Below, in pieces: positions 15,101 to 27,100 of a stretch of 64,000 bases of DNA. Each line of letters starts with the position of its first letter. The first letter of the stretch is position 1. This DNA is from Crotophaga sulcirostris (lineage: Eukaryota; Chordata; Aves; Cuculiformes; Crotophagidae). The position numbers and the translations under genes are program-made. The notes under the pieces were generated by a model. It searched no databases and was not told where the DNA came from. It saw nothing but the letters and a program-made list of their open reading frames with translations. The stretch lies in assembly GCA_013397455.1 (NCBI GenBank), contig VYZB01000145.1, positions 1,895,104-1,959,103 of the forward strand, given 5' to 3'.

Positions 15101-18100
15101 GTGTCTTGTTCTTTAATTACGGCATGGGAACGTGTTTCAGGGCTGTGTCCTTTAGCACCCTTTCCAGCAGAAGGGCTCACTCTGGGAAATGGGAGCTCTG
15201 GCAGCAAAGGGCTGCCTTTGTCTGTCTGCCCTCATGTCTTGGACACCATGTGAGAAACCTGCAATGTTGGGATGTTGCCCAAAACTCAAAGGATCTCTTT
15301 CGTGAAACAGAAGACGACCAAACCCTTCACCATGTCCTTTCATTACTGCAGTCTCGTGTTGTGCTTCTTTCATCAGTGGTTCAAGCCAAAGATTCTACTG
15401 GAAAAGTACATCAAGAAGTGGTTCTTTCAGCCCTCAAGTCCATCAGCACATATCTCTGTTGGCAGTGCTGGAGGCTTTGCAGACATCTCACGTGGTGTCC
15501 AACTGCAGAAGGACTGCTTCCCCCCACGCCTCTCAAAACAGAAAACATTTTCTCCAGGACCTTACTGAGTTTCCTTTGCGTAGATGCCCTTAACCCTTCC
15601 CTAGCTGCTGGGCTTGTCTCCTCCAGATTTGAGAGATAGGCATGCATGAGCAGGCTGAACTTCAGTCTTGGTTTAGTTGCTTCTCCTCTTTTATCCTGTT
15701 TTTATTTCGAGAACGGGAGGTGGGGACAGGACACGGGACAACCCTGTGTTCAAGAGCACTTCAGTAAATGCAGGAACGTTCAAGTCCTTCTGTTGCACAT
15801 TGGGAGGGTGCCAGCTTATGTCATTATTTCAGGAGAGGGTTATAAAAATGTCTCATTTTCCTGGAAACTCAGGAGAATGCTGAGCAGCAACTTCTTGAGT
15901 TAGGAACCTTTTTTTTTATATATTAATATATTTGGATAATTTGCATCCTAGAGCTTTAAGAGTTGGCTGAGGAACAGTTTGTCTTTAATGCTGGTTTATA
16001 ACAACGTGGAACACAGGGAGGTTTCCAGGAGGGAGGAGGACAGCAGAGGACGTGACCTGGGTGTGTATGGCTTAGTCACCTCCCCATGAACCTGAAGTCA
16101 AACACTTGAAAGCCTCGTTGAAGAACTCGATTAGGAAGTGTTACTGTTAGTTCTGCCAATTAATTTGTATTTACGTATCCCATCCGACTAACTTGAGGCC
16201 TTTTTTTATGGGACTCTGGATTTTTTAAATAGAAAGTACTTGTTTGGATAGAATTTATCTTATCGGACGTTTGACTTAGTGCCTCATGGTATTTTGATTT
16301 AGGGAGGTAAAATAGTACTTAATGCAGTGCTTGGAAGGGGAGCAGCACTTCTGGCGAGGTGCCCCTCCTTTAACCCCATTGGTTTTTGTGTTTTGTCACC
16401 ACCTTGTGTTGTTAAGGTAGTAAAGGGTGACAAATCATGACAGGGTGCCTCCATGGCCCCAGGCGATCCGGTCAGCACTGCTCTAACTTGGCCCCATGTC
16501 AGCTTCTCCCTCAAGGGACGGCGAGCACAGGTGGAAGAGCGGTGCTAGAGTACCGGTTCCTCTGGGTGATGCTGTAGGGAAAGGGCTGGGGCCATCCCTG
16601 ATGGCAGCAGGTTGCTCCAGCAGTGCTGGAACCACTGGAACCTGGTTTCCCAGAAGCACGTGCCACATCTTTTCCCTCCACCATGGCAATAATCCCAGCT
16701 CTCTCCATCATCCCACCATGGTTCCTAAGACATCCCATGCTCAGCTGTACCTGAAGGCCTTGTCCCCCAACTCAGTGCTCCTACCTTCTTCTCCTCAGGA
16801 AAGCAGGCTCACCTAAAGTTCCTGGGTTGAACTGGGTGATCTTAGAGGTCTGTGCACAATGTGCCCTCACAGCCCAGAAGGCCAACTACACCCTGGGCTG
16901 CATCCACAGCAGTGGGACCAGCAGGGTGAGGGAGGGGATTCTACCCCTCTGATCTGCTCTGGTGAGACCTCACCTGGAGCCCTGCGATCACTTCTGGAGT
17001 CCCCAACATAGGAAGGAGATGGAACTGTTGAAGTGGGTCCAGAGGAGGCCATGGAGATGATCCAAGGGCTGGAGCACCTCTGCTGTGAGGACAGGCTGAG
17101 AGAGTGGGGCTTGTTCAGCCTGGAGAAGAGAAGGCTGCAGGGAGACCTTAAAGCTGCTTCCCAGTACTGAAAGGGGCTGCAGGAAAGCTGGGGAGGGGCT
17201 TCTTACAAGGGCTTGTAGTGATAGGAGGAGGGCGACTGGCTTTAAACTGGAAGGGGGAAGATTTAGATTGAACATTAGGAAGAAATTCTTCATGATGAGG
17301 GTGGGGAGGCCCTGACACACGTTTCCCAGAAAAGCTGTGGCTGCCCCCTCCCTGGAGGTGTTCCAGGCCAGGTTGGATGGGGCTTGGAGCACCCTGACCC
17401 AGTGGGAGGTGTCCCTGCCCATGGCAGGGGCTGGGACTGAATGGGCTTTGAGGTCCCTTCCAACCCAAACCATTCCATGATTCTGTGATTCCAACCTTAA
17501 CGATTCTATGATCTATGTGTTTGCACTGACAAAACTGCCACCTCTTGGATGATTTCCCAGAGGAAGGCACTGACCCATCAGAGAAGGTTCATGGAAGAGC
17601 TGTTGAAGTGACTAAAGCAAGGAGAGCCTCAGACGGCTCGGTCTGCCTGACAGGTGGCTGCGGGTGCCTGGGTCGATAGGGGAGGATACTTAAATGAATT
17701 TAATTATTGAGGGTTCTTCAGCCTAGCTGCGAGACACAATCAATATCTATGGCTGGAAGTTGAAGCTGACCCGAACTCACACTGGAAGTAATGCAGAAGG
17801 TTTCAGATGAGACAGCTTATCAAAGGTTATAGGGTGTTTGTTTTCCGTTAGTGATTGGAAAGTATGGCTGTAATTGGAAAGAAGGCTTGATTCAGGAAGC
17901 TTTAAAGTTGTTTTGAGCAGCTTTTAGTGTTTCTATTTGAAACTCACGCTGATGCGGAGTTTGCTGAAAATTGCCCCAATAATTCCCTGTCTTTGCTAAA
18001 TTAGGTGAAATGGAAAAGTTGGTCTCCTGCCATGAGACTTCTTCTGTTGCTAATTGCAAGGATGAGTTGATGTGCGAGAGGGACTTTTATCTCAGGTCAC

Positions 18101-21100
18101 CAGTTTAGAGCCCAGCTCCGGATGAACACTTGGAATGACACTGTGTGACTGGCATGGTGGTCTCCAGGGGGTGGGGAGGCCCTGGCCCAGGTTGCCCAGA
18201 GCAGTGGTGGCTGCCCCATCCCTGGAGGTGTTCCAGGCCAGGTTGGATGGGGCTTTGAGCCTCCTGACCCAGTGGGAAGTGTCCCTGCCCAGTGGACACT
18301 GTGTGAGTAGCTGCCAGCTTGGCACCTACCAACTTGAAGGCAAGTGTATTTCTACAGGCTTTGAGCATTTCAGCATTGATACCTTGGCCTCGCGTTTGAG
18401 ACTTAGTGTAGGAGCTGGGAGTGTCTAAGATAAGGCTTGAGTCTTCCCTGAACTAAGCATTATTTGAACCATGGTATCTTTCCTGTATTGATATTTTTCA
18501 TTCAAGACCAGGAGGCTCTGGGTACCTCTGAAGATCCAGCCTTGAGGCTGTGCTTAATTGACACTCGTTGAAAAAGCCTTAAGAGGTTGGAAAACCCAGC
18601 CACCTTTCACCAGCGTTCCCATTATTCTGGCACAGCTGCTGGACACTGTTGGTGTCAGAAGCACTCATTTTCCATGTAAGGCCTTTTCCATTGGGGAATC
18701 TCATTAGAACATAGCGTCGCGTAGGCAGGTGCCACTCATCACACGTTGGCTCTGACCAAAGCAAGGGAATGGCTTTAGATTGGAAGGGGGGAAATTTACA
18801 TTAGACATTCAGAAGAAATTATTCACGATGAAGGTGGTGCAGGGTGTAGCCTCTACTCCCAAGTTAACTGTGGCCATTGGCAGCCTCTGGATCTCCAACA
18901 AGGGCCACAGTTTAAAAAACTGGGTTTCTCTCTAGATGCTGTATAAGCAATAAGCGATCCATTTTGCTGTCCTAAACAGGAACAATCTGTTTGTTTTGTC
19001 AGATTTCTCTTCATTCTGCTGGGACCGAAGGGCAAAGCAAAGTCCTATCACGAGATTGGCCGAGCCATCGCCACTCTGATGTCAGATGAGGTTGGTGCCT
19101 TCACATCTCCTCTGTGAAATGAGTTCTCCTGGGTTGATGATGTTGTCTTTTCCTCCCGCATGGGCGATGGGAATGGGGGCATACGCGCCAAGCTGGACTA
19201 TCCAGATGTCACCTCCCATTCCATCTGTTAGCATAATTATTTCACCTGGCTTCATGGTTTTATAAAAGTTTGACTGTAGGAAGTTTTGGTCCATGGTGTG
19301 TATTTTCCTGCCAGCAATCGCTCTTTCAAAAGGCCTGTGAGTCACCTTTGAGTTAATCTCCTTGCTGTGAGTGGCATTGGGTCCCAGAGCCCTTCTTTGC
19401 TCAGACAACGCTTACGGATTGTCCACAAGCAGCCACAAGGACTCCCTCATCACACACCTCAGTGAGATGGTGGGGCTTCCAGTATTCATTTATGGCTTCG
19501 TTCTTCCAGCGTCCCCTGGGCTCTGCGTGTCTGGGGCTGATTTACATCGTGTTTGTTTCTTGCTTTCTCCTTTAGGTTGTTTTGTTCTCACAGGTTTCCC
19601 TCAACTGCTGCTTCTCTGGTCTCTTCTCTTCTGTTTTCCATCATGGCACTGCTTGGAGCAGTGGTTTAGTTTCCATAGGCCCAAAGTTCTCCTTCCTACC
19701 ACCAACTATTCTGAAATCTGTCACGTCTGCTGATCTACCTTCACTCCCAGCAGTCCAAAAGGGTTCTGCAAAATTCAGCATTAATGCTCGTTTTCCTCTC
19801 TTCTCTCATTCGCTCTTCATCTGAGCCTTTCAGTAAAGCTGGTTTGGGCTTCTTGTTATAATTTTTAAGTAGATGTTTTCCTTGTTTCTGTGTCACAGGG
19901 CTGAAAACTGGCCTGTTTTCGACAGACTGAAGTAGGTAGGAAAAGAAGATCAACACTGTGGCTTTGTAAAAGGGTCTTCTCAAAGTATAATTAAAATTCC
20001 TTATTGGTAGGAAAACTTTTTTGATAAAAGAAAGAGATAATTGCTTTAGTAACATTTTTAAATGGTTAGAAATGAATATTTTCCTAAAAATTAGAAATAC
20101 GCCTGCAAGAAAAGAATCCAACCAAAGGAAAGGGCTTTCCTGAGCTTTCGTACCCTTGTGCCAAGTGTCCTGGTAGTTTTTTGAGAATAACTAAGTTGTT
20201 TTTGTAGAATAAAACTCGGTTGCTGCCTCGTTAGCTGGCAAATGCAACCCTTTTTCTTGCAGGTATTCCACGACATTGCCTATAAAGCCAAGGACCGGCA
20301 GGACCTGATCGCTGGCATCGATGAGTTTCTGGATGAAGTCATCGTGCTCCCCCCTGGGGAGTGGGATCCAGCCATTCGGATAGAGCCCCCCAAGTCTCTT
20401 CCATCTTCAGATAAAAGGTAACGGCAGGAGACAGGCAGGTTTAGCTCTGTGGTGGAGGACAGTGAGTCAGTTCAGAGAAGGTGACAGGAAGAGCCAGTGC
20501 TCTGGGTCTGCCAGGTTTATTGAGCAACTGCTGAGTGAGCTGCATCTGTCTCTGTTCAGAAAGCACTAGAGATACTCGGAATGAGGGAAAACGTTTTTAA
20601 GGTGAAAGAGGGGTGGAACTGGATGGGCTTTGAGGCCCCTTCCAGCCCAAACAGTTCTATAATTTTCTTATTAGCTGGAGGAAGGATGTTCTTGCAGTGC
20701 CGCACCCTTGAAGGTGGTGTTGTAGGCATATGATAACATACACAGTGGTTATCCAGAGTCTTTGAGGTTCAACTTGGTCTTTCTGACATGCTTCATTCCA
20801 CTCTGGCTGCCAGCAGGTCAGACTTCCAGTCTCCTTTGTATGCCGTGGTTTCAGGGAAGGCTGTGGAACACTTATTTGAGAAACTCTTTGTGGATTATGT
20901 TTTGTGTAGCCACCAGGCCATGCAGAGAACCTCATTTTGACTTGCCTTCTTGCCTAGGAAAAACATGTACTCTGGCGGAGAAAACCTACAGATGAATGGG
21001 GACACACCTCATGATGGAGGACACGGTGGTGGAGGCCATGGGGACTGTGAGGAACTGCAACGAACTGGCAGGTCAGTAACTCACAACTCAACGTGACGTG

Positions 21101-24100
21101 CCAGTGTGATACAGGCAAGGTGGCAACGTTTCCCTTGCAGAACTGTTTTGCCCCTTTGGCCTTCCATCCCGACATTCTGTTTGTATCAGTTGAGCTGTGA
21201 CTCCACAGCGTGTCCTGGGGTTTTTAATGCCCAACCTGAGACTGTCTGGAGGGTTCTGAACATCCAGCCTCAGTAAAATTACAGTGGATTTTAAATGAGA
21301 CCCTCACATGGGCTGCATCCACAGCAGTGGGGCCAGCAGGGGAGGGAGGGGATTCTGCCCCTCTGCTCTGCTCTGGTGAGACCCCACCTGGAGCCCTGCT
21401 GGAGAGAGTCCAGAGGAGATGGAGTTCCAGTAGAATATCTGAATTCTAGGAGGAAGGTGTGCGTGTCTGAACTGCACACCTCTGTGTTCAGAGTGTCTGA
21501 ACAGCCCTGGCATTGGCAGTGAACCTGTGCAGGGGAACAGGGCAAAACACAAACAGTTTTCATGTTGGCAGTGTTGGAGCCCCATGGGGTTACAGGAGTT
21601 CAACACTGTCTTGGCTGTGACTGTGCAGAAGGACGGTGTCTGCAAGTGGAGCTCTCTTGTCCTCTGAGATGATTTCACTTGTGTTTTTACTTCTAGCTCT
21701 TTTTCTGGTGAACAGTTTGGAGTCTTTTTCCACTTAGCAGATTGTTTGGCTCACCCAACCGTTGCGTCTGCCACGTGGAGAAGTTTAGGCAAGGATTTAG
21801 ACTAGAGTTGATAAATTTTATTACATCGACCAATACAGTTGGGAAAAAACCCAACAGACAAGCTTTCTGAACTGCAGACTTTACTGCTCTGTTTCTGCAG
21901 AAGTAGGGCTTGTGTTCCTAAAATTTGTCTCTTTCCAGCTGCATTATGTGTCCAGGACATTCTCCTTGTTTCCAACGTTGTCTCAGTGATACCCCTGGAC
22001 TATCACAGCTGCAATAAGGTTGTGATGATCTCACTCCTTCCAGATAATGCTTCATGTCTGGTGATGTTTCTGATTACCTTGGTGACTTTCACTATAAAGC
22101 ATTGCGCATGAATCCTCTCTCACTTGTCTTTTCAGATTCTGTGGGGGCTTAATCAAAGACATAAAGAGGAAAGCACCGTTCTTCGCCAGCGACTTCTACG
22201 ATGCTTTAAATATTCAAGCCCTTTCAGCCATCCTTTTCATCTACCTGGCCACAGTGACCAACGCCATCACGTTTGGAGGATTGCTTGGGGATGCTACGGA
22301 AAACATGCAGGTTAGCAAGAGCTTTCCAACCCAACAAACATGTCCTTTGCCTCTTGCTGTCCACAGTCAGAGGGTGTGGCCACCAACAAAGCTTGAATTC
22401 TGGGTGCAATTAATAGAGGTGTCCTGTGTTTCCACTGAAGGCTGCCCACCCTCACAGTGAAGGAATTTCTCCCTAAGATCTCATCTCAATCTTGCCCCTT
22501 CCAGTTCAAAGCCGTTCCCCCTTGTCCTGTCACTTGATGCCCTTGCGAATCGCCCGGCCGCGCTGTCTGTCCCTGCGAGCCTGCCCCAGCCAGCGTTTCT
22601 TTAAAAGCTCACTTTGGAGTTTTATGTTTCTGAGTGAAGACACTATTCTTAGCCACAGACACGTGGAAGAATGCAGGGAAAAGAGATTCCAGATGCGCTG
22701 GCCGCGAGGGCCCTCTCCGTGAGTAACGCGGGAGGGGATCAGCTGTGCGAATGCCATTCCTGGCCTGAGAGCAGTTCTCTCATCCTCACGTCCCCCAGAG
22801 GCAACAGGCAAAGGCTCGTGGCCTCCTGCCCGTGTCCCCTGCAAAAACCTGGAGGCTGCGGAGTGTTGCAGCAAGATCTCCCTGGCATTGATCCATCCCT
22901 GCCAGGGCCACAGCTGGCAGCAGCGGCGTCACCAATGGGGCTTCGAAATGGAAAGGACCAAAGGTGTTGCCTTCTGCCAAGGCCAGGTTGTCCACTGCAG
23001 CAGCTTGTCTAGATGGAAGGGTGACTGAATCCATGTTGGAGCAGGCGGCTTTCCAGCCTTCCTTGCATTTTGCATCTCTGCACAGCTCTCAGGCTGCTGC
23101 TGTAATTAGCCAGCAGTAACAGTACTTGGCCACTGCTGGTTTGAGATCATGTTTGTGGCCAGAAAAAGAGTTTATGATTGCTTTGGAGAAACTTCTGCTA
23201 GTAATTTAGCAGATAAAAAACTAATGTTCTGCTCTACATAGTAATGGACTGGTTTGACACATGGCAGTGGGAATGTACTTTCCTCAGTGTAAACAGTAAC
23301 TTGGGTCTTTCCAAGAGAGTCACAAAACTGAACTGAAATTCTTCCCATTACCTGTGCTTCCATCTGCCCCAGCTGCTGGGTGAGCTTTCCGGGAGAGGGG
23401 GGTGCTGATGGCTGTGTTTCTTACTCCATAGATGATGATGCTCTTGTCCTTTTAAAGCTCAGTCAAGAGTGCACGGATGAGTTTCTGTAAGAGCAAAGGA
23501 GGGAAGGCCCAGTGAATTCTGCCCTGTTTGTTGAAGGCTGGATGCTCAGTCAATAATTATATTTTATTGCCGTCTATATTTCATGCACATTTTGCATTTT
23601 AGAAGTAGATCTTGTCCAGCTGTAGTTGGACACGGAAATCCAAGCAAACATCAGGCATGCTCGTTCATGCTTCTCCAGCAAAGCTGTTTTGTCACACATG
23701 CCAGAGGTAGTTGTGGAGCTCGTTAAATATGGAATTTATTACTTGCTGGTGGTGTCTGATGAGCTTGGGTCACAACCCACAGCTGCTGGCTGAAGGAGCC
23801 TTGTTTGGTTTGTGCCTCACTAAAACAGTTCCTTGAAAGAGAGGCATCTTACTTCTCTTGCAAGAGCGTGTGCTCTATTGGAGAGAGGAAGACCCTGCGC
23901 TTCTTTATCCTGGAGGATGTCAGTGCTGTCCCCCAGCCACGCTCTGCCGTGTCTGTCCAAAAAGACCCACAAATAGGTATCTTTGCCAGCAAAGATGTGG
24001 GAGGTGCTCAAGGAGTTCACGAATCCTTTAAGTGGTCTTTGAGAACATGTTCCTCCCCTGGTCAAATATCACGTGCAATATAGTGTCCTTAAACTCAGGG

Positions 24101-27100
24101 CCTCAGCAAAGGGGGTGCCTTGTTGTCCTGAGTAACTCTAAATTGTGTGGGCTGAGCACATCTTTGTGTGCGGCTGCCCAAGAGGGCAGAAGATAAATCT
24201 AAGACTAAGACTTCCCTTAGTCTGGGAGATATCAGCGTGCAGCAGGTGACCAGTCACGGATGTCGCTGCTCTTGGTCTTGCTCCGGTGCTCGTGGAAGGG
24301 GTTGTTCAGCAGGTCTCACCTGTCCCCTCTGTCTGCCGCAGGGCGTGTTGGAGAGCTTTCTGGGCACGGCCGTCACCGGGGCGATATTTTGCCTTTTTGC
24401 TGGGCAGCCACTCACCATCCTGAGCAGCACAGGACCCGTCCTGGTCTTTGAGCGGCTTCTCTTTAACTTCAGCAAGTAAGTACTGGGGGGGGGGGGGACA
24501 GGGGGTGCCTCCGCTAATGAAATTCCAGCTAGGGAAGAGATGGCCAGTGGTGGGGAAGGAGAGGATTTCATGCCTGAAATGAAACATCTCTTTGTTCCTT
24601 GTGGAGCTTGCAGTGCAATCATGTTGGGATTTTCGCAGGCACGCGAGTCCCAGAGCGCTGCCTGGAGTGGGGGCGCGCGGCTCCTCGGGGCCTCTTGGGA
24701 ATCCTTGGCCAAGCCTGTCCTGTAGGAGCAGTTTGCACGGTGGCAGTCAGTGTGCTGCTCCTCCCCAGCCACTGCTCATGTGTTTCCTGTAGGAGCAAAG
24801 AAAGGAATCCAACTCTCAGTGGTTGCACTAACCACAGGTCTCAAGGTTACCAAAAATTGTCCTTAAATCAGCTCTCATTTGAAATAATCACAATTAGAAA
24901 AGCAAAAGTTCCTATGATGGAAACAGCTATCAGTCTCTGTGACCCCAGGGTTCCTCAGTGGAGCTTTGCTGCCTTAAATACACTTGTTTTTTTTTTCCTT
25001 TTGACTGGTATGAAGAGGTTCTGCTCCCTCCCCGCCGTGTTAAGGTGGATGCAGTGCTGGTAGCTGAGCCCCCGAGCTAAAGGGAGCCCGTGTTGTAGGT
25101 GCTCCCATTTACTATTCCCACCTCTGCCGTGCTGGCAAAATGCAATGTGAATCCCTAAAGGAATCAGGATGTTCAGTGTTGTTTTGCATGTAGGACTAGA
25201 AGTTACACCAAAACACCCAAATCCCTTGTAGCCTTGCCCTCCCCCATTGCCAGCTGTGAGAGCCTTGTGTTTCAGCACGCAACCCCAAGAGCTGTTGGAG
25301 CTCAGGTGTCCCCAGGCTTCCTTTCAAAGCCCTCGCCTGCGGTGTGGAACGGCTCTTTGGCCCTCGGTGGCTATTTTTAGCAAAGGTCTATTGAATTATT
25401 AAGCTGGGCCTGGCTGCAGGTTGCAGTGAGGCAGGAGACATGGTCTGTGTTGGGTTGTTTCGTGGTACCTCCTCCCTCATTATGTTTAATCTCTGTGGGT
25501 AGTTAGTCAGAAATAACTGAGAGCCTCTAATCCTGTCTTCCCTGCGCGTAACCCTGCACGGTGGAGAAGCTGTTTGAGGCACAGAGCTTCTGCTAAGGCA
25601 GGCAGGGTAGTTCTGACCCCACGTGCACTGGACTCTCCTGGAGGGAGATGGTTTCGTTTGGCTCCTGGGCTCACTCGATAGTGCTTGTGGCAGTGGGACC
25701 TGGGATTGGGAAAACAGTGGGGGGGAGGATGGACCAAGCAGGGTTGGAGGCTCCTGCTGCGCTGTCAAAGCGGGCTTTATTTTTATCATCAGTACCAGAT
25801 GAATATTATTTTATCATCAGTACCAGTTTGAAGCCAAAGTAGTCTCACCATGTGCTTTGACTGCTGTTAGAGCCATAGCTGTGCCAAACCAGGGAGTTTG
25901 TCTTGGAGTCGAGGACGGCATGGAGAGATGACCTGCACCTTCCAGTGCATTGCAGTTCCCTCCTGCCTGGCCCAGGGACTGCTGCTGTCCTACAGTCACA
26001 GAGCCATGGAATGGGTTGGGTTGGCAGGGACCTCAAAGCCCATCCAGTTCCACCCCCTGCCATGGGCAGGGACGTCTCCCACTGGATCAGGGGGCTCCAA
26101 GCCCCATCCAACCTGGCCTGGAACACCTCCAGGGATGGGGCAGCCACCACTGCTCTGGGCATCCTGGGCCAGGGCCTCCCCACCCTCACAGGAAAATATT
26201 TCTTCACAAGATCTCATCTCAGTCTCCCCTCTTTCAGCTTCAAACTGTTCCCCTTGTCCTGTCCCTGCCCTCCCTGATCAGGAGCCCCTCCCCAGCTTTC
26301 CTGGAGCCCCTTTCAGCACTGGAGGCTGCCCTAAGGTCTCCCTGCAGCCTTGAACGCGCTGCCCACTCCTGCCAAAGTAGGGGGGAGGAGATGGACTTGG
26401 AGCCTGGCTCTTCCCTGTGCTGGAGCAGAGGCAGGGAGGGATGGAGGCCAGAAAAAAATGGGCAGAAAATTCTCCTTAGCCTGGGGAGGGAGCTGGAAGC
26501 TGCTGACTGGAGAGAGCTCAGCAGCAGAGCAGGTCTTTCCTTTCCTTTCTTTCCTTTCTTTGGCTGGAATAAATGAACACAATCAGAAGAGATGAGCTCT
26601 GGCTGTGCATCTGGCAGGCAGGTCACAGCCCAGGTGCAGCACACAGAGGGGAAAAGGAAGGTGGAAAAACCCTTTGTGCGGTCTGGGGAGGGAGCAGGGG
26701 GTTATTTTTAACCCATGGAGGAGGTGGTGGTTATAAAAGCCATTGTCCTAACGACCTGCTGGAGCAGAATGGCAGGGTTGTTGGAGGGAGCCTTTCTCAC
26801 AAGGAAATTGGAATCAAGTACTGTGATTTTTCAATAACTCATTTGTGGTTGTTCATATTCACAACACCCTGTTCCCTGCTGGGAGCACAATTAGGAAGCC
26901 TTCCCTTCTGCTGGCTCTGTGTGTGGTGTCTGAAGGCTGGCGCACCCCCCGTGGGTCTGCCTTGGGGTGCCTGCAGGAGGGGCTCTCATGGGAGGGGTCT
27001 TTCCATGGGGAGAGGGGGCTGGGATTCCCAGCTGGAAGCAGCGGGAAGCGAGGACTGGGCTCCCCGGGGAGCAGGACCCCAGCCCTTCTGCCCTCAAGCA

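Larger units (their letters stand above)
11269..19002 (+). other. SLC4A4: SLC4A4 intron, 7.7 kb
   Basis: Holds five CR1 fragments, all on + (12312, 13581, 16881, 18169, 18757), including the longest in the window. The stretch 12730-13010 is free of repeats and rich in short homeodomain-like ATTA motifs; 14220-14500 is AT-rich. Confidence 0.85.
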
